Shown here: piece after piece, positions 57,261 to 64,000 of the stretch
Numbering within the stretch: position 1 is the stretch's first letter
Layout: every line of letters begins with the position of its first letter
DNA from: Megaleporinus macrocephalus
Lineage: Eukaryota; Chordata; Actinopteri; Characiformes; Anostomidae
Length of the DNA: 64,000 nt
Reading direction: 5' to 3'
Assembly: GCA_021613375.1 (NCBI GenBank)
Contig: CM038718.1
Span: forward strand, 41,435,057-41,499,056
The notes under the pieces: generated by a model
Databases searched by the model: none
The model's input: the letters and a program-made list of their open reading frames with translations, nothing else
Told to the model about the DNA's origin: nothing
Made by a program: the position numbers and the translations under genes

Positions 57261-60200
57261 TTCTGGTTGGTGTTGTGGTTGTGTGTAAATTTTCTGGTTG
57301 GTGTTGTGGTTGTGTGTAAATGTTCTGGTTGCTGGTTGGTGTTGTGGTTGTGTGTAAATGTTCTGGTTGCTGGTTGGTGTTGTGGTTGTGTGTAAATGTT
57401 CTGGTTGCTGGTTGTTGTTGTGGTTGTGTGTAAATGTTCTGGTTGCTGGTTGGTGTTGTGGTTGTGTGTAAATGTTCTGGTTGCTGGTTGTTGTTGTGGT
57501 TGTGTGTAAATGTTCTGGTTGCTGGTTGGTGTTGTGGTTGTGTGTAAATGTTCTGGTTGCTGGTTGTTGTTGTGGTTGTGTGTAAATGTTCTGGTTGCTG
57601 GTTGGTGTTGTGGTTGTGTGTAAATGTTCTGGTTGGTGTTGTGGTTGTGTGTAAATGTTCTGGTTGCTGGTTGGTGTTGTGGTTGTGTGTAAATGTTCTG
57701 GTTGGTGTTGTGGTTGTGTGTAAATGTTCTGGTTGGTGTTGTGGTTGTGTGTAAATGTTCTGGTTGGTGTTGTGGTTGTGTGTAAATGTTCTGGTTGGGT
57801 GTTGTGGTTGTGTGTAAATGTTCTGGTTGTTGTTGTGGTTGTGTGTAAATGTTCTGGTTGGTGTTGTTGTGGTTGTGTGTAAATGTTCTGGCTGGTGTTG
57901 TGGTTGTGTGTAAATGTTCTGGTTGTTGTTGTGGTTGTGTGTAAATGTTCTGGTTGGTGTTGTTGTGGTTGTGTGTAAATGTTCTGGTTGCTGGTTGTTG
58001 TTGTGGTTGTGTGTAAATGTTCTGGTTGCTGGTTGTTCTTGTGGTTGTGTGTAAATGTTCTGGTTGCTGGTTGGTGTTGTGGTTGTGTGTAAATGTTCTG
58101 GTTGCTGGTTGTTGTGGTTGTGTGTAAATGTTCTGGTTGCTGGTTGGTGTTGTGGTTGTGTGTAAATGTTCTGGTTGCTGGTTGGTGTTGTGGTTGTGTG
58201 TAAATGTTCTGGTTGGTGTTGTGGTTGTGTGTAAATGTTCTGGTTGCTGGTTGGTGTTGTGGTTGTGTGTAAATGTTCTGGTTGGTGTTGTGGTTGTGTG
58301 TAAATGTTCTGGTTGGTGTTGTGGTTGTGTGTAAATGTTCTGGTTGCTGGTTGGTGTTGTGGTTGTGTGTAAATGTTCTGGTTGGTGTTGTGGTTGTGTG
58401 TAAATGTTCTGGTTGGTGTTGTGGTTGTGTGTAAATGTTCTGGTTGTTGTTGTGGTTGTGTGTAAATGTTCTGGTTGGTGTTGTTGTGGTTGTGTGTAAA
58501 TGTTCTGGCTGGTGTTGTGGTTGTGTGTAAATGTTCTGGTTGTTGTTGTGGTTGTGTGTAAATGTTCTGGTTGGTGTTGTTGTGGTTGTGTGTAAATGTT
58601 CTGGTTGCTGGTTGTTGTTGTGGTTGTGTGTAAATGTTCTGGTTGCTGGTTGTTGTTGTTGTGTGTAAATGTTCTGGTTGCTGGTTGTTGTTGTGGTTGT
58701 GTGTAAATGTTCTGGTTGCTGGTTGGTGTTGTGGTTGTGTGTAAATGTTCTGGTTGCTGGTTGTTGTTGTGGTTGTGTGTAAATGTTCTGGTTGCTGGTT
58801 GGTGTTGTGGTTGTGTGTAAATGTTCTGGTTGGTGTTGTGGTTGTGTGTAAATGTTCTGGTTGGTGTTGTGGTTGTGTGTAAATGTTCTGGTTGGTGTTG
58901 TGGTTGTGTGTAAATGTTCTGGTTGGTGTTGTGGTTGTGTGTAAATGTTCTGGTTGGTGTTGTGGTTGTGTGTAAATGTTCTGGTTGGTGTTGTGGTTGT
59001 GTGTAAATGTTCTGGTTGGTGTTGTTGTGGTTGTGTGTAAATGTTCTGGCTGGTGTTGTGGTTGTGTGTAAATGTTCTGGTTGTTGTTGTGGTTGTGTGT
59101 AAATGTTCTGGTTGGTGTTGTTGTGGTTGTGTGTAAATGTTCTGGTTGCTGGTTGTTGTTGTGGTTGTGTGTAAATGTTCTGGTTGCTGGTTGTTGTTGT
59201 GGTTGTGTGTAAATGTTCTGGTTGCTGGTTGGTGTTGTGGTTGTGTGTAAATGTTCTGGTTGCTGGTTGTTGTGGTTGTGTGTAAATGTTCTGGTTGCTG
59301 GTTGGTGTTGTGGTTGTGTGTAAATGTTCTGGTTGCTGGTTGGTGTTGTGGTTGTGTGTAAATGTTCTGGTTGTTGTTGTGGTTGTGTGTAAATGTTCTG
59401 GTTGCTGGTTGGTGTTGTGGTTGTGTGTAAATGTTCTGGTTGGTGTTGTGGTTGTGTGTAAATGTTCTGGTTGGTGTTGTGGTTGTGTGTAAATGTTCTG
59501 GTTGCTGGTTGGTGTTGTGGTTGTGTGTAAATGTTCTGGTTGGTGTTGTGGTTGTGTGTAAATGTTCTGGTTGGTGTTGTGGTTGTGTGTAAATGTTCTG
59601 GTTGTTGTTGTGGTTGTGTGTAAATGTTCTGGTTGGTGTTGTTGTGGTTGTGTGTAAATGTTCTGGCTGGTGTTGTGGTTGTGTGTAAATGTTCTGGTTG
59701 TTGTTGTGGTTGTGTGTAAATGTTCTGGTTGGTGTTGTTGTGGTTGTGTGTAAATGTTCTGGTTGCTGGTTGTTGTTGTGGTTGTGTGTAAATGTTCTGG
59801 TTGCTGGTTGTTGTTGTTGTGTGTAAATGTTCTGGTTGCTGGTTGGTGTTGTGGTTGTGTGTAAATGTTCTGGTTGCTGGTTGTTGTGGTTGTGTGTAAA
59901 TGTTCTGGTTGCTGGTTGGTGTTGTGGTTGTGTGTAAATGTTCTGGTTGCTGGTTGGTGTTGTGGTTGTGTGTAAATGTTCTGGTTGGTGTTGTGGTTGT
60001 GTGTAAATGTTCTGGTTGCTGGTTGGTGTTGTGGTTGTGTGTAAATGTTCTGGTTGGTGTTGTGGTTGTGTGTAAATGTTCTGGTTGGTGTTGTGGTTGT
60101 GTGTAAATGTTCTGGTTGCTGGTTGGTGTTGTGGTTGTGTGTAAATGTTCTGGTTGCTGGTTGGTGTTGTGGTTGTGTGTAAATGTTCTGGTTGGTGTTG

Positions 60201-60550
60201 TGGTTGTGTGTAAATGTTCTGGTTGTTGTTGTGGTTGTGTGTAAATGTTCTGGTTGGTGTTGTTGTGGTTGTGTGTAAATGTTCTGGCTGGTGTTGTGGT
60301 TGTGTGTAAATGTTCTGGTTGGTGTTGTGGTTGTGTGTAAATGTTCTGGTTGTTGTTGTGGTTGTGTGTAAATGTTCTGGCTGGTGTTGTGGTGGTTGTG
60401 TGTAAATGTTCTGGCTGGTGTTGTGGTTGTGTGTAAATGTTCTGGTTGTTGTTGTGGTTGTGTGTAAATGTTCTGGTTGGTGTTGTTGTGGTTGTGTGTA
60501 AATGTTCTGGTTGGTGTTGTGGTGGTGTGTAAATGTTGGTGTAAATATTA
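57261..60550. repeat. GT-rich minisatellite (3.3 kb, about 90 copies)
   Basis: Two main monomers alternate: a short one, tgttctggttggtgttgtgg plus ttgtgtgtaaa, and a longer one with an extra gctggttg. Blocks recur nearly exactly at about 580-bp steps (segments starting near 57,548, 58,128, 59,286 and 59,900). The G-rich strand is always +. Tryptophan/cysteine/valine frames (CVNVLVGVVVV type) are artefacts. Confidence 0.97.
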
Positions 60551-60839
60551 ACCAGTCTGTTACGTAACAGCGTAGTATTTGGAGCTCGGCCCGTTTATCC
60601 TCCCTCTTCTGTAAAAGCAGGTTTTGTATCTGAAGAACTGAGTTTGAGGCTCAGGGTATGTACAGTTCTGAGTACTGAACTCTTTATGGCACCTTTAAAG
60701 TGAACAAATCATTTTGATGCAGCTGATGAAGTCAGATTTTCACGTTTCTGATGTTTTCTTGGTTTATTTTGAGCGTGTGAAGGTTTTCAGAGCTGAACAA
60801 ACACAAGTCCAGCCACAAGTCATCACATTATTGACAGGT
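60551..60839. other. Unique spacer
   Basis: No gene or repeat is recognised. Confidence 0.5.
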
Positions 60840-61470
60840 ACGTGGAAAGTGGTCGTGTTATTTTAACAGTAATTTATTACGGAGGATCGGAACAGATCAT
60901 AAACAAGGAAAATAAATCACGGAGCTCAACTCAGACTGAAAGTGAAGACACATGGCTGTGTTTTCTCGCGACATGCTTTCGTGCCGAAGGTATTTGGACG
61001 GATTATTGACGAAAACTCTTATTTATGGCGTCTCCATTAAGCAAACGGGCCAAACCCCAACCTGAAACCACTCAAGGGTCGTCGCGGCTTGGAGTGGATC
61101 TATTTTCCAAAACATCTCCGTGTCTGAGGGGTTGTTTTTCGTGGTGCGGGGACATGTTGTGTCTCTCCTGTGAGAAAAAATACGCCTCATTTCCGGGCAG
61201 CCGCGTGGATGGAGTAGGTGGGCACTGGGGGAAATTCAGCCTAGCGTGCCTCTCGCTGCTGTTTTCCTCGATTTGGGGGATTTTTTTTTACGCAGCGCCC
61301 CCAGCCTGGGCAGCTGGACAGTGTGGTGTGAGCTGCAGCTGAGTTGCTGTAACACTTCTTTCTTCGCTCGCTTGATTGGAATGCAGGCCTTGGAGAAGAG
61401 CCGCAGGGGACGAAAAAAGCCAAACGCTCCGCTTCGGTCAGCCCGCAGAGCAAAATAGAGCAGAGCTGAA
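60840..61470. promoter_or_regulatory. Candidate conserved noncoding element K
   Basis: The largest GC-balanced island in the right half. Forkhead- and caudal-like words are clustered: aaacaaggaaaataaatcac near 60,901, tggacggattattgacg near 60,995, ttatttatggcgtctcc near 61,020 and attaagcaaacgggcc near 61,036. A 105-codon + frame starts in it at 61,025, with overlapping frames on the minus strand. None has a domain, so regulation is the likelier reading. Confidence 0.4.
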
Positions 61471-61558
61471 ATAAATAGACCATAAACACACAAATCTGGT
61501 CTTTTCACAGCTTCAGTTCAGGTACAGGTCAGCTTCAGAGCGGTTCAGTAACCTGCCT

Positions 61559-62290
61559 GTCTGATACAGCATAATCAATACAGGACAGTTCTAGCTGTGT
61601 ACAGTGAAGAGGTTTAAAGGAGCGGTATGAGCTGTTATTTACACCATCAAACATCCTAATTTTTCCTTTAAATGTTGATTCAGTTCAGTACTCAGTTTAA
61701 TAATCACTACTGACTACTGATAAACTGATTCACACCATCAATATTCTTTTAATGTTCATTCATTAGATTATTAGTAGTGATTATTAAACTGAGTACTGAA
61801 CTGAATGAACATTAAAAGAATAATGAGGATGTTTGATGGTGTAAATGAGTTTATCAGTAGTCAGTAGTGATTATTAAACTGAGTACTGAACTAAATGAAC
61901 ATTAAAAGAATAAAGAGGATGTTTGATGGTGTAAATGAGTTTATCAGTAGTCAGTAGTGATTATTAAACTGAGTGCTGAACTGAATAAATATTAAAAGAA
62001 TAATGAGGATGTTTGATGGTATAAATGTGTTTATCAGTAGTCAGTAGTAATTATTAAATTGAGTACCGAACTGAATGAACATTAAAAGAATAATGAGGAT
62101 GTTTGATGGTGTGATTCAGTTTTATCAGGGAGTCAGTAGTGATTGTTAAGTAGTGCGTACTGAACTGAATTAACCTTTTAAAGGAACAATTAGGATGTTT
62201 GATCATGTTAATAACAGCACATACCGCTCCTTTAAACCTGTTCACTGTACACAGCTAGAACTGTCCTGTATTGATTATGCTGTGTCAGAC
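61559..62290. mobile_element. Foldback element with long terminal inverted repeats
   Basis: The left end gtctgatacagcataatcaa and the right end reading inward gtctgacacagcataatcaa match over about 100 bp, including caggacagttctagctgtgt and tttaaaggagcggtat. The interior contains one + and about five - oriented copies of a unit of about 90 bp (ttattaaactgagtactgaa). No transposase is present. The structure resembles a foldback or MITE-type DNA element. Confidence 0.8.
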
Positions 62291-63597
62291 ATCCTCATTA
62301 TTCGTTTAATGTTAATTCAGTTCAGTACTCAGTTTAATAATCACTACTGACTACTGATAAACTCACTTACACCATCAAACATCCTCATTATTCTTTTAAT
62401 GTTCATTCAGTTCAGTACTCAGTTTAATAATCACTACTGACTACTGATAAACTCACTTACACCATCAAACATCCTCATTATTCTTTTAATGTTCATTCAG
62501 TTCAGTACTCAGTTTAATAATCACTACTGACTACTGATAAACTCATTTACACCATCAAACATCCTCATTATTCTTTTAATGTTCATTCAGTTCAGTACTC
62601 AGTTTAATAATCACTACTGACTACTGATAAACTCATTTACACCATCAAACATCCTCATTATTCTTTTAATGTTCATTCAGTTCAGTACTCAGTTTAATAA
62701 TCACTACTGACTACTGATAAACTCATTTACACCATCAAACATCCTCATTATTCTTTTAATGTTCATTCAGTTCAGTACTCAGTTTAATAATCACTACTGA
62801 CTACTGATAAACTCATTTACACCATCAAACATCCTCATTATTCTTTTAATGTTCATTCAGTTCAGTACTCAGTTTAATAATCACTACTGACTACTGATAA
62901 ACTCATTTACACCATCAAACATCCTCATTATTCTTTTAATGTTCATTCAGTTCAGTACTCAGTTTAATAATCACTACTGACTACTGATAAACTCATTTAC
63001 ACCATCAAACATCCTCATTATTCTTTTAATGTTCATTCAGTTCAGTACTCAGTTTAATAATCACTACTGACTACTGATAAACTCATTTACACCATCAAAC
63101 ATCCTCATTATTCTTTTAATGTTCATTCAGTTCAGTACTCAGTTTAATAATCACTACTGACTACTGATAAACTCATTTACACCATCAAACATCCTCATTA
63201 TTCTTTTAATGTTCATTCAGTTCAGTACTCAGTTTAATAATCACTACTGACTACTGATAAACTCATTTACACCATCAAACATCCTCATTATTCTTTTAAT
63301 GTTCATTCAGTTCAGTACTCGGTTTAATAATCACTACTGACTACTGATAAACTCATTTACACCATCAAACATCCTCATTATTCTTTTAATGTTAATTCAG
63401 TTCAGTACTCAGTTTAATAATCACTACTGACTACTGATAAACTCATTTACACCATCAACATCCTCATTATTCTTTTAATGTTCATTCAGTTCAGTACTCG
63501 GTTTATTAATCACTACTGACTACTGATAAACTCATTTACACCATCAAACATCCTCATTATTCTTTTAATGTTCATTCAGTTCAGTACTCAGTTTAAT
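62285..63597. repeat. 90-bp satellite, nearly identical copies (about 14)
   Basis: The unit carries cactactgactactgataa, actcatttacaccatcaaac, atcctcattattcttttaat and gttcattcagttcagtactc. The period is exactly 90 bp (for example 62,341 and 62,431), with few substitutions until about 63,300. It is the inverted orientation of the units inside the adjacent foldback element, so the array probably grew out of it. Confidence 0.97.
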
Positions 63598-63739
63598 TAC
63601 AAGTAATTGATGCAGGATTTAAGGTGGAACTGGAAGATTTGAATATAAAGCTAAATACCAGAACTAGAATGCAACTACTGCACTTTTCAGAATTAAAAAC
63701 TATTGGCAGCGGAATTTGACCTAACACACTAGTGACCAT
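63598..63739. other. Unique spacer with a palindromic-family half site
   Basis: tttaaggtggaac occurs at 63,618-63,630. Otherwise no feature is seen. Confidence 0.5.
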
Positions 63740-64000
63740 ACACATATACACACACTAGGGGGCAGTGAAACACACACATACACACACTAGGGGGCAGTGA
63801 AACACCCACATACACACACAAGGGGGCAGTGAAACACACACATACACACACTAGGAGGCAGTGAAAGACACACATACACACACTAGGGGGCAGTGAAACA
63901 CCCACATACACACACAAGGGGGCAGTGAAACACACACATACACACACTAGGGGGCAGTGAAACACCCACATACACACACAAGGGGGCAGTGAAACACACA
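63740..64000. repeat. 32-bp minisatellite of CTCF-like motifs (8 copies, runs off the window)
   Basis: The unit is acacactagggggcagtg followed by aaacacacacatac. Copies are 32 bp apart (motif starts 63,754, 63,786, 63,818 and so on). Five of eight units carry acactagggggcagtg, one mismatch from a CTCF consensus; two read acacaagggggcag, and one has ctaggaggcag. The minus-strand frame is an artefact. Confidence 0.93.

Noticed and set aside
57548..60106. Four identical 68-codon frames
   Set aside because: They are copies of one higher-order block of the GT minisatellite, not paralogous genes.
61025..61342. 105-codon + frame in island K (MASPLSKRAKPQ start)
   Set aside because: It has an acceptable start context and lies outside tandem repeats, but overlapping minus-strand frames are equally long, no domain is recognised, and the composition fits a regulatory island. 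Conservation of codon pattern would reopen it.

Overview
The window looks like noncoding vertebrate DNA, most likely from a teleost fish. The evidence is several decayed Tc1/mariner (DD34E) transposons of types common in fish, dense CA, GA and ATCT microsatellites, long minisatellite arrays, and islands of non-repetitive, homeobox-site-rich sequence of the kind seen around vertebrate developmental genes. I found no intact protein-coding gene, tRNA, rRNA or CRISPR array. Almost every long open frame is a tandem repeat whose unit length is a multiple of three or whose unit lacks stops. My rough tally is that about 35 of 64 kb is tandem repeat.

Layout. 1-4.3 kb: CT-rich minisatellite, then about 2.2 copies of a larger pyrimidine-rich unit. 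4.3-10.2 kb: a 30-bp array, three conserved-element-like islands (5.76, 9.36 and 9.82 kb), a strictly phased 40-bp array and its degenerate flank. 10.2-18.8 kb: a GA tract, a 48-bp array, two arrays with units of about 150 bp, and a 39-bp array. 18.8-26.5 kb: unique DNA with a conserved-looking island, a 93-bp AT-rich satellite with higher-order structure, and a 27-bp array. 26.5-37.1 kb: the transposon-rich part, with a MADF-domain relic, a TIR element containing its own minisatellite, a short Tc1-like element, a decayed Tc1 copy, a solo element end and a third Tc1 relic. 37.1-43.3 kb: ATCT, GA, CT, GT and TA tracts and the AGCAACCACC minisatellites. 43.3-48 kb: a locally duplicated mosaic with a 21-bp array and a possible ETS/YY1 first exon. 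48-55.6 kb: a Tc1 N-terminal relic, a 3-kb CT array, an inverted partner of the 48-bp array, and a Tc1 copy carrying a second MADF relic. 55.6-64 kb: unique DNA, a 3.3-kb GT-rich array with G-quadruplex potential, a GC-richer island, a foldback element, a 90-bp array, and a 32-bp array of CTCF-like motifs running off the edge.

The features do not form a pathway or operon. The most plausible reading is a gene desert or large intron near a developmental regulator, with candidate enhancers embedded in an unusually repeat-expanded background. The best leads are the two islands sharing ordered motifs (5.76 and 9.40 kb), the oppositely oriented 48-bp arrays 41 kb apart, the TIR element with internal satellite (27.3-28.8 kb), the foldback plus 90-bp array (61.6-63.6 kb), and the possible ETS/YY1 exon near 43.97 kb. 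Names of transposon families and conservation claims come from recalled family features, without database searches.
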